Source: Campylobacter concisus (GTDB taxonomy: Bacteria; Campylobacterota; Campylobacteria; Campylobacterales; Campylobacteraceae). Taken from it: DNA of 64,000 bases. Both the position numbers and the translations under genes were made by a program. The notes beneath the pieces were generated by a model. The model was given only the letters and a program-made list of their open reading frames with translations. It had not been told where the DNA came from and ran no database searches. The stretch lies in the NCBI RefSeq assembly GCF_002165775.1, contig NZ_NDYP01000009.1:62001-126000 (forward strand). The letters run 5' to 3'. This document shows positions 17,827 to 26,727 of the stretch, in pieces. Numbering within the stretch: position 1 is the stretch's first letter; every line of letters begins with the position of its first letter.

Positions 17827-18389
17827 TGAAAAAGACTGTTTTGCTAATATTTATTGCGATACTTTCACTGAAGGCTACAGATAAAATTTGTGAGACTAAA
17901 CTCGACATGATTGAGGGTTGCTTATTGAAAGAGTATGAAAATGAGCGTTTAAAGGCTGATATCCCATACAAAAATAATAAAATAAATGGAGTTGTAAGAG
18001 AATACTTCTTGTCAAATGGTAGGTTGAATATAGAAAAACATGTGACAGATGATGTTTTAAATGGAGAATTGAAAGTTTGGTATGAAAATGGACAGCTCAT
18101 GGAAGCCATCAATTATAACAATGGTAAAGTATTTGATGGACACTATAAAATATTTTACGATAATGGAAAATTAAAAGGCGAAACTTGGTTTAAAGATAGT
18201 CATAAAACTAAAGAAAAATACTACAAGAAAGATGGTAAATTAAGCGTTACTATGAATTATAAAGATGGTAAATTTATAGGCGGTCTTTGCGAAAGAGATA
18301 AGATAAAAATCCCAGCAAACACTAATGATTTTGTTGAATACTCATTGGAACAATTATCTACAATGTGTGAGAATGACTTCTTATTTTAG
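17826..18389 (+). CDS. YwqK/MORN-like repeat protein with signal peptide
   Basis: The 187-residue protein starts with a GTG overlapping the previous stop by one base and has a Sec-type signal (MKKTVLLIFIAILSLKA). The body is made of tandem repeats of about 22 residues with the pattern NG.L..E..Y..GK..G....YY.NG.L (for example VWYENGQLMEAINYNNGK and IFYDNGKLKGETWF). Such repeats occur in YwqK-family proteins, some annotated as antitoxins, and in MORN proteins. The protein here is exported, so an antitoxin role in the cytoplasm is unlikely. It has Cys residues near both ends. Confidence 0.78.
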   Translation: MKKTVLLIFIAILSLKATDKICETKLDMIEGCLLKEYENERLKADIPYKNNKINGVVREYFLSNGRLNIEKHVTDDVLNGELKVWYENGQLMEAINYNNGKVFDGHYKIFYDNGKLKGETWFKDSHKTKEKYYKKDGKLSVTMNYKDGKFIGGLCERDKIKIPANTNDFVEYSLEQLSTMCENDFLF

Positions 18390-18391
18390 TT

Positions 18392-18422
18392 TAAATTTAG
18401 CGGGAGTTACCCGCTAAATTTA
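18392..18422. terminator. Bidirectional palindromic terminator
   Basis: A perfect 13-base inverted repeat (TAAATTTAGCGGG and its complement) with a 5-base loop lies between the convergent YwqK-like gene and fdhF. The fdhF stop codon is part of the right arm. It can terminate both transcripts. Confidence 0.8.
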
Positions 18423-20696
18423 CTCATTTACCGCTGCGTTTCCGTGATGGTGGAAGTCATCGTAGATGATCTTTGAAGTTTGGAATTTTATGCGTTTTAG
18501 TTCGCGAACTCGTAAAAATTCTTCTTCATTGATCTTTTTGATCTGAATAGCTGCTTTAAATGTCGGAGTCTTACTGATGTAGTCCCAACCGCTGCTTGTT
18601 AACTCATTGCAAGAGCTCTCCCAGTAGTGGAAAGTCATCTGGATGATGCCATCAGGAACGATGTCTGTTACTTCAGCTTTTACGACGATGTAGCCGTATC
18701 TACTCCATGCTTTGATGAAGTCGCCTTGTTTTAAGCCATATCTTGCTGCAAGTGCTGGATTCATTTCGGCGATAGGTCCGATGCTATCTCCGCCTTCTTC
18801 AATCGCTCGTGAGCGTCTTGTCATAGTGCCAACGGTGTATTGATAGACCTTTCTAGTGGTTAGAAGTTGTATCGGATACTCATCGTCAGTCTTTTCATCG
18901 ACTGAGCCAGCCATGATAGGATACTCAGGCGACATATTCATCTTCTTAGCAAACTCAAGTTTTGCACTCTCGATCTTATCGGCTTTATCCACAAAAAGGC
19001 ATGGCACAAAACGACCTTTGCCATCAGGTGTGAAAAATTTCTTATCAAGATATAAGCTCTGACCGCCCATGTCATCTTCATTTGGACATGGCCAGTGTAG
19101 TCCATGATATTTTTTGATACGGTAATAACTCATACCACCATATCGTCTTGGGTCGCATTTTCTAACTTCTTCCCAAATTTCTTCTGGTGAGTTGAAGTTA
19201 AAGCCCTCTGTTGCACCTAAACGGCGTGCGATCTCACAAACGATCCACCAGTCTTGTCTAGCATCTCCTGGAGGTGTGATGACTGCTTCGTTGTGCTGTA
19301 CGCGGCGCTCTGCGTTTGTATAAAGTCCTTCTTTCTCGCTACTTGCAACGCCTGGAAGTATGACGTCAGCTTTTAGTGAAGTCTCGGTTAAGAATAGATC
19401 TTGCACGACATAGAAATCAACATGAGCGATACCTTTTAAGAAGTGGTTTGTATTTGGCTCAGAGATGACCGGATTTTCGCCGATAGTCCAGAAGAAATGC
19501 ACCTTGCCATCAAGGATCGCATCAGGTACTTCGGTTTTATGAACGCCTATTTTTGAGCTCAAAAATCCAGGTTCTAGGTGCCACATTTTTTCAAACCAAG
19601 CTCTTTGCTCTGGATCAGTGACTGAGCCAAGATTTGGGAAGATATTTGGTAAAACACCCATATCGCAGCATCCTTGAACATTTTCTTGTCCACGTAATGG
19701 TAAGTCGCCTGTGCCAAGCTCACAGATGTTGCCAGTGATCAAGAATAAATTTGATACATCGCAAACTCCGCCAACGCCGTGGTTAAAGTGAGTTACACCC
19801 ATGCCGTGAGTGATGACAGCCGGCTTTGTGGTAGCGTACATTCTAGCAGCCGCTCTGATATCCTCTGGATTTAGCCTTGTGTATTTAGCCACGACCTCTG
19901 GAGCATAGTCCTTTACAGCTTCTTTTACATACTCGATGCCTATTGTGTGATCTCTTACAAATTCCTCATTTACAAGACCTTCTTCGATGATAGTGTAAAG
20001 AAGTGCGTTGATAACAGGGATGTTGTGCTCAGGCTCTAGCTGCAAGTGGATGTCTGCTCTACTTGCAAACTCAGTCTTAATAGGGTCGATAACGATCAGT
20101 TTTGCACCGCGGTTTAGCGCTCTTTGGATGTGCATAGCTGCGATTGGGTGACCATTTTCTGGGTTTGAGCCTATCATTAATATACAGTTACTATAAGTGC
20201 CAATCTCTGTAAAGCTATTTGTGGCAGCTCCGTTTCCGATTGTTTTAGCAAGTCCTGCTACTGTCGGAGCGTGTCAAATTCTAGCGCAGTGATCGACGTT
20301 GTTTGTACCAATTACTGCACGCATTAGCTTTTGAGCGACGTAGTTGTCCTCAAGCGTACAGCGTGCTGAGAAGTTACCTGCTAGTGAGTCAGGGCCGTAT
20401 TTCTCTTTTGCCTCTTTCATCTTTTCTACGACAAGGTCAAGTGCCTCGTCCCAGCTAGCTTCCTCAAAATCACCATCCTTTGAAAATACGCCATTTTTCT
20501 TTCTAATAAGTGGTTTTGTGAGTCTATCTGGACTTGCAACGTAGTCCCAGCCATAAAAGCCTTTTAAACATAAATTTCCTTGATTGACTGGATTGTCTTC
20601 AACGCCAGTGGCGGCACGAACGACGTTGTTTTCCACGTGCAAGGTTACTTGACAGCCTGTCCCACAATAAGGACAGATGACTTTGCCTTCTTTCAT
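18420..20696 (-). CDS. fdhF: Selenocysteine formate dehydrogenase H-type catalytic subunit
   Basis: One gene is interrupted by an in-frame TGA at 20274-20276 that encodes selenocysteine. The joined 758-residue protein (ATG 20696, AAGGAG upstream; a GTG one codon earlier is less likely) has [4Fe-4S] cysteines C8, C11, C15 and C43 and the active site CARI-Sec141-H, matching E. coli FdhF (Sec140, Cys 8/11/15/42). A molybdopterin dinucleotide-binding domain forms the C-terminus. There is no Tat signal, so it is cytoplasmic, unlike respiratory FdhA. No hydrogenase, electron-transfer or sel genes lie in this window, so its partner is unknown. Confidence 0.93.
20236..20276 (-). promoter_or_regulatory. 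Bacterial SECIS-like hairpin with UGA codon
   Basis: Directly after the UGA (20274-20276, minus strand) the transcript can fold with an outer stem CCGA/UCGG (20264-20267 with 20236-20239) and an inner stem UAGCA/UGCUA closing a GGACU loop. This corresponds in position and shape to the SelB-binding SECIS element of E. coli fdhF. It supports Sec insertion rather than a nonsense mutation. Confidence 0.85.
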
Positions 20697-20699
20697 CAC

Positions 20700-21053
20700 T
20701 TTCTCCTTCTAATTATGCATTTTCTGCATATTTATTTTGAGTAATATTACTAGTGCGAAACTTAATCTTTTATGAAAAATTCTTTATTTAAAAAATAAAT
20801 TTTAATTTTAAGTTATATTTTATATAAAATTTAAAAAGCCGAATATATAGGAATTTAAAAAATATGCTAAATTTGCAGAAATTTCTAAAATTTATCAAAT
20901 AAGAAATAAATTGTGTAAATTTGACACATAATCTGAAATAATAAAATTAATTTTTTATATTTAGTGATAAAAGGGATTTGCAGACAAATTTATTTTAATG
21001 AAAAATGTTAGTGAAATTTAAAAATAGAAAATTTAAAAAAAAGAAATTTAAAA
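20700..21053. other. AT-rich intergenic region between rpsO and fdhF
   Basis: About 350 bases with no credible gene. On the minus strand it must hold the fdhF promoter, and AAGGAG lies just before the start. An isolated TTGACA on the plus strand has no gene downstream. I see no tRNA, repeat or small ORF with a ribosome-binding site. Confidence 0.6.
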
Positions 21054-21072
21054 GGAGAGCAGGTCACTCTCC
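21054..21072 (-). terminator. rpsO rho-independent terminator
   Basis: Downstream of the rpsO stop the minus-strand transcript forms GGAGAG-loop of 7-CTCTCC followed by TTTT and a further T-rich run. This is a compact intrinsic terminator six bases past the stop codon. Confidence 0.8.
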
Positions 21073-21078
21073 GTGGGA

Positions 21079-21351
21079 TTATTTATCTCTTAAGCCAAGC
21101 TCAGAGATTAGTTTTGAATATGTAGTGTAGTCTTTGTTTTTAAGATACTTTAAAAGTCTTTTTCTTTGACCAACTAGTTTCAAAAGACCTAAACGTGATG
21201 AAAAGTCTTTTTTGAAAATTTTAAGGTGTTCTGTAAGTTCAGTTATTCTAGCTGTTAAAAGAGCTATTTGAACTTCTGGAGAGCCTGTATCTCCCTCTTT
21301 TCTAGCGAATTTCGCAACTATTTGAGCTTTTTTAGCCGAATCCAAAGCCAT
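21079..21351 (-). CDS. rpsO: 30S ribosomal protein S15
   Basis: The 90-residue product is full-length S15, which binds 16S rRNA in the central domain. It shows the family core [24 protein letters not shown] and [16 protein letters not shown]. An AGGAGG site precedes the ATG. It is monocistronic, with its own terminator, and divergent from the Rrf2 gene. Confidence 0.97.
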   Translation of the reverse strand: MALDSAKKAQIVAKFARKEGDTGSPEVQIALLTARITELTEHLKIFKKDFSSRLGLLKLVGQRKRLLKYLKNKDYTTYSKLISELGLRDK

Positions 21352-21497
21352 GATGACCTCCTGATTGGTGAATTTTGGAAGAGCGATTATAGCATTTAAA
21401 ACATAAAGTTAGATAAAACCACGCTTTTTAAAAATTAATGAAAAATGCAGTAAAAATTTAATAAAATTAGAGCTATTTAAAGAGTTAAGGAAGATAA

Positions 21498-21902
21498 ATG
21501 CTTTTTACAAAGGCAAGCGAATACGCTCTACTTTCGCTTATTTTAATATCTCAAAAATCATCGCCAGTTGATGTTGATACGATCTCAAATGAACTTAAAA
21601 TTTCAAAAAGCTTTTTAGCCAAAATTTTACAAAATCTTGCAAAAGATGGAATTTTAAAGTCGTTTAAAGGGGCAAATGGCGGTTTCGCACTAAATAACGA
21701 ACCTGAAAATTTAAGCATAAAAAAGATAATAGAGTGCGCTGAAAAACGTGAACTTAACGTCTTTGAGTGCTCATCTTCTGCAGATGGCTGCCCGTCAAAT
21801 AAAGCCTCAAGCTGTCAAATTTGGTCGATGTTTAGCGGTCTTCAAAGCAAGATCGACGAGATGCTTGATGCGATCAAACTAAGTGATATCATTAAGAAGT
21901 AA
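21498..21902 (+). CDS. Rrf2-family transcriptional regulator
   Basis: The 134-residue protein has the Rrf2 winged helix (KASEYALLSLILIS, SKSFLAKILQNLAKDGILKSFKGANGGF) and three cysteines, C91, C98 and C106, spaced like the iron-sulfur ligands of IscR and NsrR. It may sense iron-sulfur status, nitric oxide or redox state; the ligand is not known. It lies 2 bases upstream of flhA, so a flagellar export gene follows a redox-type regulator, a C. jejuni-like arrangement. Confidence 0.88.
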   Translation: MLFTKASEYALLSLILISQKSSPVDVDTISNELKISKSFLAKILQNLAKDGILKSFKGANGGFALNNEPENLSIKKIIECAEKRELNVFECSSSADGCPSNKASSCQIWSMFSGLQSKIDEMLDAIKLSDIIKK

Positions 21903-21904
21903 AG

Positions 21905-24100
21905 TTGGCAAAGCAAAAAAATAACATCTTAACTCTTGTTGCGCCGTTTCTTGCGCCAATTGTTAAGTTTAAAAGTCTTAGCATCGTTGGTATCATTGTT
22001 GCCATCCTTGCTATCATTATCGTACCGCTTCCAAGCGCGGTGCTTGACTTTTTCTTGGCACTTTCTATTTCTATTTCTGTGCTTATAATCTTAATTTCGA
22101 TTTATGTGCCAAAACCAACCGATCTTAGTACATTTCCGACACTGATCCTTATCGTTACGCTTTTTCGCCTCTCGCTAAACATCGCAACTACGCGTATGAT
22201 CTTAAGCGAAGGTCACAATGGCCCAGAAGCGGTCAGCGAGATCATCTCAAGCTTTGGAAATTTTGTCGTTGGTGGCAACTTTGTCATCGGAACCATCGTC
22301 TTTTGTATCTTGGTTCTCATAAATTTTATGGTCGTAACAAAGGGTTCAACCCGTGTGAGCGAGGTGCAAGCACGTTTTACACTTGATGCGATGCCAGGTA
22401 AGCAAATGGCGATAGATGCGGATTTAAACGCAGGTTTGATTGACGAAAAAACAGCGCGTGAAAGACGTCAAGCCATCATCGGCGAAGCAAATTTTTATGG
22501 CGCGATGGATGGTTCGTCTAAATTTATAAAAGGTGACGCCGTCGCTGGCATCATCATCACTATCATTAATATCATCGGTGGCTTTGCTATTGGCTCGTTT
22601 CAGCATGGCCTTGATATGGCTACATCGGCCCAGTATTATACGATCCTAACTATCGGTGACGGTCTTGTGAGTCAGATCCCAGGACTTATCACATCAACAG
22701 CAACTGCTATCATCATCACAAGGGCTAGCAAAGACGATGAGGACTTTGCAGAAGGCACTCTAAATCAGCTCTTGGGAGACTATAAAACCTTACTAATAGT
22801 TGGCTTCATACTCTTTATGTTTGCTCTTGTTCCTGGACTTCCGACACTATCTCTTGGCTTCATTGCATTACTGTTTTTGGGGCTTGGCTACATCATCAAG
22901 CAGACCAAAGATGGTGGATTAAATTTAAACCTTGCGCCAAAAGACAAAGCTGCTTCTAAAAAGACTGGAACAGGTGTGTCTGGTGCCGCAGGAGCTGGTG
23001 CGACAAGCGGCACCGCTGCTAAGGTTCCAAAGAAAAGCGACGAAGAGATAGCAAGAGAAGAAGAGACGAAGATAAATGATATCTTGAAGCTTGAAATTTT
23101 AGAGCTCGACCTTGGATATGGCCTACTAAAGCTAGCTGATGTAGATCTCATTGAGAGGATTCGTGCTATGAGGCGAAATATCGCTTCAAGTCTTGGCTTT
23201 TTGATGCCAAAGATAAGAATTCGTGACAACCTTCAACTACCGCCAAACGAGTACCGCTTTAAGCTAAAAGGTATCGTGATCGGTCAGGGTGAAATTTATG
23301 CGGATAAATTTCTAGCGATGGATAGTGGACTAGTTAGCGAAGATATCGAGGGGATTCCGACAAAAGAGCCAGCTTTTGGGCTGGACGCGCTCTGGATCGA
23401 TGCTAGCGTCAAAGAGGACGCCATACTTAGCGGCTACACGATAGTTGATCCTGCAAGCGTCATATCAACGCATATGAGTGAGCTTATCAAACAAAATGCA
23501 GCTGAGCTTCTAACTCGCCAAGAGACGCAAAATTTATTAGACAAACTAAAGATCGACTACCCAGTTGTAGTCGAGGATACGCTAAGGATCGCACCTATAA
23601 ATTTGATCCAAAAGGTTTTAAAAGCGCTGCTTAAAGACAATATACCGATCAAAGACCTACTTAGTATACTTGAATCAATTAGCGACATCGCCGAGGTTAG
23701 TAAAAACCTAGATATGATCATCGAGCACGTGCGCGCAGCGCTCTCACGTGTCATCACTTCGCTTTATGTCGATGAGAAAGGTCAGCTAAATTTTTACATT
23801 TTAGATAGTGCTGCACAGCAAAAGCTTATGGACGCGGTGCAATACAAAGACGGCGCATATCATCTTATGATAAATGTGGCTCAGACATCTTCGATCGTGC
23901 AAGCTTTGAGGCGTGAAAAAGAGAAACGTCCGATGAGTCAGCACGGAGAGATGGTGCTTTGCGTGGAGCCAAGCCTTCGCAAATTTATAGCAAATATCTG
24001 CGCAAATTTTGCCATCGACATCGTGGTGCTAAGCTTTGCTGAGATCTCGGCAAATACGCCATTTGAAACGGTTGGCGTCATAGAAATAGAAAATTTATAA
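21905..24100 (+). CDS. flhA: Flagellar type III export protein FlhA
   Basis: The 731-residue protein forms the nonameric export gate of the flagellar secretion system. About eight N-terminal membrane segments lie within residues 15-330, with the FHIPEP-family signature GSTRVSEVQARFTLDAMPGK and ERRQAIIGEANFYGAMDG. A Gly/Ala-rich linker near 355-375 leads to the cytoplasmic domain, which binds chaperone-substrate complexes. The likely start is TTG 21905. In C. jejuni FlhA is also needed upstream of sigma-54 activation, relevant to the flgG2 promoter at 57961. Confidence 0.95.
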   Translation: MAKQKNNILTLVAPFLAPIVKFKSLSIVGIIVAILAIIIVPLPSAVLDFFLALSISISVLIILISIYVPKPTDLSTFPTLILIVTLFRLSLNIATTRMILSEGHNGPEAVSEIISSFGNFVVGGNFVIGTIVFCILVLINFMVVTKGSTRVSEVQARFTLDAMPGKQMAIDADLNAGLIDEKTARERRQAIIGEANFYGAMDGSSKFIKGDAVAGIIITIINIIGGFAIGSFQHGLDMATSAQYYTILTIGDGLVSQIPGLITSTATAIIITRASKDDEDFAEGTLNQLLGDYKTLLIVGFILFMFALVPGLPTLSLGFIALLFLGLGYIIKQTKDGGLNLNLAPKDKAASKKTGTGVSGAAGAGATSGTAAKVPKKSDEEIAREEETKINDILKLEILELDLGYGLLKLADVDLIERIRAMRRNIASSLGFLMPKIRIRDNLQLPPNEYRFKLKGIVIGQGEIYADKFLAMDSGLVSEDIEGIPTKEPAFGLDALWIDASVKEDAILSGYTIVDPASVISTHMSELIKQNAAELLTRQETQNLLDKLKIDYPVVVEDTLRIAPINLIQKVLKALLKDNIPIKDLLSILESISDIAEVSKNLDMIIEHVRAALSRVITSLYVDEKGQLNFYILDSAAQQKLMDAVQYKDGAYHLMINVAQTSSIVQALRREKEKRPMSQHGEMVLCVEPSLRKFIANICANFAIDIVVLSFAEISANTPFETVGVIEIENL

Positions 24101-24109
24101 AGGAAAACG

Positions 24110-25135
24110 ATGAAAATTTATCACCTCTCGCACACCGACCTTGATGGATACGGCGCGCAATACATAACAAATTTTTACTTCAAAGATGTGAAATTTCTAA
24201 ACTCAAACTACGGCAGGGAGATAGATGATAAATTTGCTCAAATTTTAGCTGAGATAGATGCTTCAAATGATGATAAAAACATCATCTTGATCACTGATCT
24301 AAATTTAAGCCTAGCTCAGTGTGAGAGCTTTGAAGATATGATAAGGGGTAAAAATATAAAGCTATTTTTGCTAGATCATCACCAAAGCGGTGCAGAGTGT
24401 GCGAGTGCCTATCCATGGTATTTTTTAGATAGCTCAAGGTGCGCCACAAAGATCACTTATGATTTTTTTGCAGGAATTTTTGGCAAAAACAAAGAGCTTG
24501 AAATTTTTAGTGACGTCGTAAATGCCGTAGATATCTGGCTAAAAGATGATAAAAATTTTGAGATGGGAAAGGTCTGCTTGGGGCTTGTGGCAAATGCTAA
24601 AGAGATAAATAAAGTGATGTTTGAAGCTGAAAACAACCTCTATATGGATCACATCCTAAAAGAAGCAAGCAAATTTTTTAACGAAAAAAACGACTATATC
24701 GGCCTTGATATGCAGGTGCATGCTATTAAGAAGTCATTTTTCAAAGAGGATAAAGACGACACGCTAAGCAATCTAATCTCAAACTATGTCGTAAAAAAGC
24801 TTAGTGAAAATAAAGAGAAATTTAGCATAAGCTATAAAAATCATAAAGGAATTTTAACCTACAATATCGGCAATGTTTCGGTTATTGGCAACGACTTTTT
24901 AGTGGCAAATCCTGAATTTGACTTCTTTATCGACGTGACAAATAAAAAAACGCTAAGCTTTCGCGCAAATGGCAAACTTGACGTTAGCACCATGGCAAAA
25001 CACCTAGTTGGCGGTGGCGGGCACGTCAATGCAAGCGGCGGACTATTTGCAAATTTCAAAGATGGCTTTAGCTATGAGCCGATCAAAGCACAGATAATCG
25101 ATCTAATAACTAAAAAAACACAGGAGGAAATATGA
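24110..25135 (+). CDS. DHH-family phosphoesterase
   Basis: The 341-residue protein has an N-terminal DHH domain with the metal motif SHTDLDGYG (residues 7-15) and LLDHHQ near residue 91, and a C-terminal DHHA1 motif GGGGHVNASGG near residue 300. Members degrade oligoribonucleotides, pAp or cyclic dinucleotides (NrnA, NrnB, GdpP). There is no PAS or membrane part, so a nano-RNase is more likely than GdpP. The exact substrate is unknown. It is coupled to the next small gene by a 4-base ATGA overlap. Confidence 0.87.
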   Translation: MKIYHLSHTDLDGYGAQYITNFYFKDVKFLNSNYGREIDDKFAQILAEIDASNDDKNIILITDLNLSLAQCESFEDMIRGKNIKLFLLDHHQSGAECASAYPWYFLDSSRCATKITYDFFAGIFGKNKELEIFSDVVNAVDIWLKDDKNFEMGKVCLGLVANAKEINKVMFEAENNLYMDHILKEASKFFNEKNDYIGLDMQVHAIKKSFFKEDKDDTLSNLISNYVVKKLSENKEKFSISYKNHKGILTYNIGNVSVIGNDFLVANPEFDFFIDVTNKKTLSFRANGKLDVSTMAKHLVGGGGHVNASGGLFANFKDGFSYEPIKAQIIDLITKKTQEEI

Positions 25136-25359
25136 AAGAAGAAGAGGTAAGCGTAGAAGAACTTAGCTATGAGCTTAGTATGGTGCTTGAGGCGATGTTC
25201 TACTATGCTGGAGTAAAAAAAGATAAACTTGAAGAGGCGGCAAATCTTTATGTTGAGTGCATCGATGATGCGTTAGAAAATTCTGACGCTAGCGGTAGTG
25301 AAGAGGTCATAGAGATAGTTGAATATATGAAAAAACATCATTCAAAATTATTTAAATAA
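25132..25359 (+). CDS. Small acidic hypothetical protein
   Basis: The 75-residue product is strongly acidic and helical (EEEVSVEELSYELSMVLEAM, then LEEAANLYVECIDDALEN), with no signal or membrane segment. A good GGAGGAAAT site precedes the ATG inside the end of the DHH gene, which supports translation. I do not recognise the family. Tight coupling suggests a partner or regulator of the phosphoesterase. Confidence 0.72.
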   Translation: MKEEEVSVEELSYELSMVLEAMFYYAGVKKDKLEEAANLYVECIDDALENSDASGSEEVIEIVEYMKKHHSKLFK

Positions 25360-25368
25360 GGAAAGAAA

Positions 25369-25779
25369 ATGAAGAAAATTTTAGTTTTAGTGGCAGCGGT
25401 TTTTGCGTTAGATACTATGGCAAATGAAAATTTAGACAAAGCAAACGAGCTTTATGCAAAGAAAAATTTTAATGAAGCTTATCCTTATTTTAATAAGGCT
25501 TGTGGAGAGGGTGAGAAAAAAGCTTGCACGATGAATGCGATCATGCTATTTAACGGCGACGGCGTAGCAAAAGATAGAGTTCAGGCTGAGAAAATTTTTA
25601 CAAAAATGTGTGACGAAAATGAGGGCATGGCCTGCGAAAAACTAGGCGAAATGATCGCTTATGGCCTTGTAAAAGATAAAGACGCAAACGAAGCAAAAAA
25701 CGAAGAAAAAGCAAAGGCTTTATTTAAAAAAGCTTGTGATAACGGCTACCAACCAGCTTGCGACTTCGTAGCAAAATAA
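25369..25779 (+). CDS. Secreted Sel1-repeat protein
   Basis: The 136-residue protein has a short Sec signal (MKKILVLVAAVFALDTMA) and Sel1-like repeats with paired cysteines (YFNKACGEGEKKACTMNA, FTKMCDENEGMACEKLG, FKKACDNGYQPACDF). This is the Hcp/Sel1 pattern of Helicobacter and Campylobacter, in which each repeat is locked by a disulfide. Roles are mostly unknown. A second small member is at 59922-60365. Confidence 0.85.
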   Translation: MKKILVLVAAVFALDTMANENLDKANELYAKKNFNEAYPYFNKACGEGEKKACTMNAIMLFNGDGVAKDRVQAEKIFTKMCDENEGMACEKLGEMIAYGLVKDKDANEAKNEEKAKALFKKACDNGYQPACDFVAK

Positions 25780-25795
25780 ATTTAAGAGGCTTAAA

Positions 25796-26725
25796 ATGGG
25801 CTACAAACATAAAGATTTGATAGGAACTAGAGAGCTTAGCAAGGAAGAAATTTTATATTTTTTAGAGGCGGCGAAAGAGTTTAAGGAGCTAAATTTAAGC
25901 CAAGTGAAAAAAAATGACTATCTTCGCGGAAAGACCACGATAAACGCATTTTATGAAAACTCGACAAGAACTAGAACATCCTTTGAGATTGCCGCAAAGA
26001 GACTTGGAGCTGATACGATAAATTTCAGCTCATCAAGCTCGAGCGTGACAAAAGGCGAAAGCCTAAATGATACGATGAATAACATGGCTGCGATGAAAAG
26101 CGACATCATTGTGCTTCGTCACCCAAGCTCTGGTGCAGCGAAATTTGCAGCGGATAGAACTGACGCTAGTGTCGTAAATGCAGGGGATGGCACAAATGAG
26201 CATCCAAGTCAAGCCTTACTTGATCTTTTTACGCTAAGAGAGCATGGTAAAATTTTAGATAAAAACCTAAACGTGGCGATCATTGGCGACATCGCCAGAA
26301 GCCGCGTGGCAAGGTCTGACATCTGGGCGATGAAGAAATTTGGCATAAATTTAAAGCTATTTGCGCCAAGGATGATGATGCCAAAAGATGCTGAGGTCTT
26401 TGAGTCTCAAATTTGCAAAAATATGGAAGAAGCCTGCGAGGGCAGCGACGTCATCATCATGCTTCGCATCCAGCTAGAGCGTGGCGGTGCGGACGTAGCA
26501 TTTCCAAGTTCGAGGGAGTACTCGAAATTTTTTGGACTAAATAAAAATAGGATAAAGCTAGCCAAACCCGATGCTATCGTACTGCATCCAGGACCGATAA
26601 ATAGGGGCGTAGAGCTAAACTCAGATGTGGCTGATGGTACGCACTCAGTCATACTAAATCAAGTTGAAAACGGCGTTGCTATAAGAATGGCGATACTAAA
26701 TACGCTTGTAAAAAATAGGGGCTAA
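25796..26725 (+). CDS. pyrB: Aspartate carbamoyltransferase catalytic subunit
   Basis: The 309-residue enzyme joins carbamoyl phosphate and aspartate in pyrimidine synthesis. The carbamoyl phosphate site FYENSTRTRTSFE is intact (residues 55-67), as is HPSQALLDLF. No regulatory pyrI is adjacent; instead, a class I dihydroorotase follows 2 bases later, an arrangement resembling the ATC-DHO complexes known from Aquifex. Confidence 0.95.
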   Translation: MGYKHKDLIGTRELSKEEILYFLEAAKEFKELNLSQVKKNDYLRGKTTINAFYENSTRTRTSFEIAAKRLGADTINFSSSSSSVTKGESLNDTMNNMAAMKSDIIVLRHPSSGAAKFAADRTDASVVNAGDGTNEHPSQALLDLFTLREHGKILDKNLNVAIIGDIARSRVARSDIWAMKKFGINLKLFAPRMMMPKDAEVFESQICKNMEEACEGSDVIIMLRIQLERGGADVAFPSSREYSKFFGLNKNRIKLAKPDAIVLHPGPINRGVELNSDVADGTHSVILNQVENGVAIRMAILNTLVKNRG

Positions 26726-26727
26726 AA

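Larger units (their letters stand above)
15742..18391 (+). other. AT-rich accessory islet (four genes of unknown function)
   Basis: Between the housekeeping genes cmoA and fdhF lies a unit with visibly higher A+T content and many ATA, AAT and TTA codons compared with its neighbours. It holds an HTH-like protein, two tandem paralogous envelope proteins and a YwqK-like repeat protein, all on the plus strand with short gaps. No transposase, integrase, tRNA or flanking direct repeat is visible. It ends at a strong palindromic terminator. Acquisition by transfer is an inference from composition and lack of recognised families. Confidence 0.6.

Noticed and set aside
17826..18389. Cytoplasmic YwqK antitoxin of a toxin-antitoxin pair
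   Set aside because: The protein has an export signal and no recognisable toxin gene is adjacent, so the antitoxin name is not supported by this sequence.
20274..20276. Nonsense mutation splitting a formate dehydrogenase gene
   Set aside because: The stop is TGA exactly at the Sec position of FdhF and is followed by a SECIS-like hairpin, and both halves are otherwise intact.
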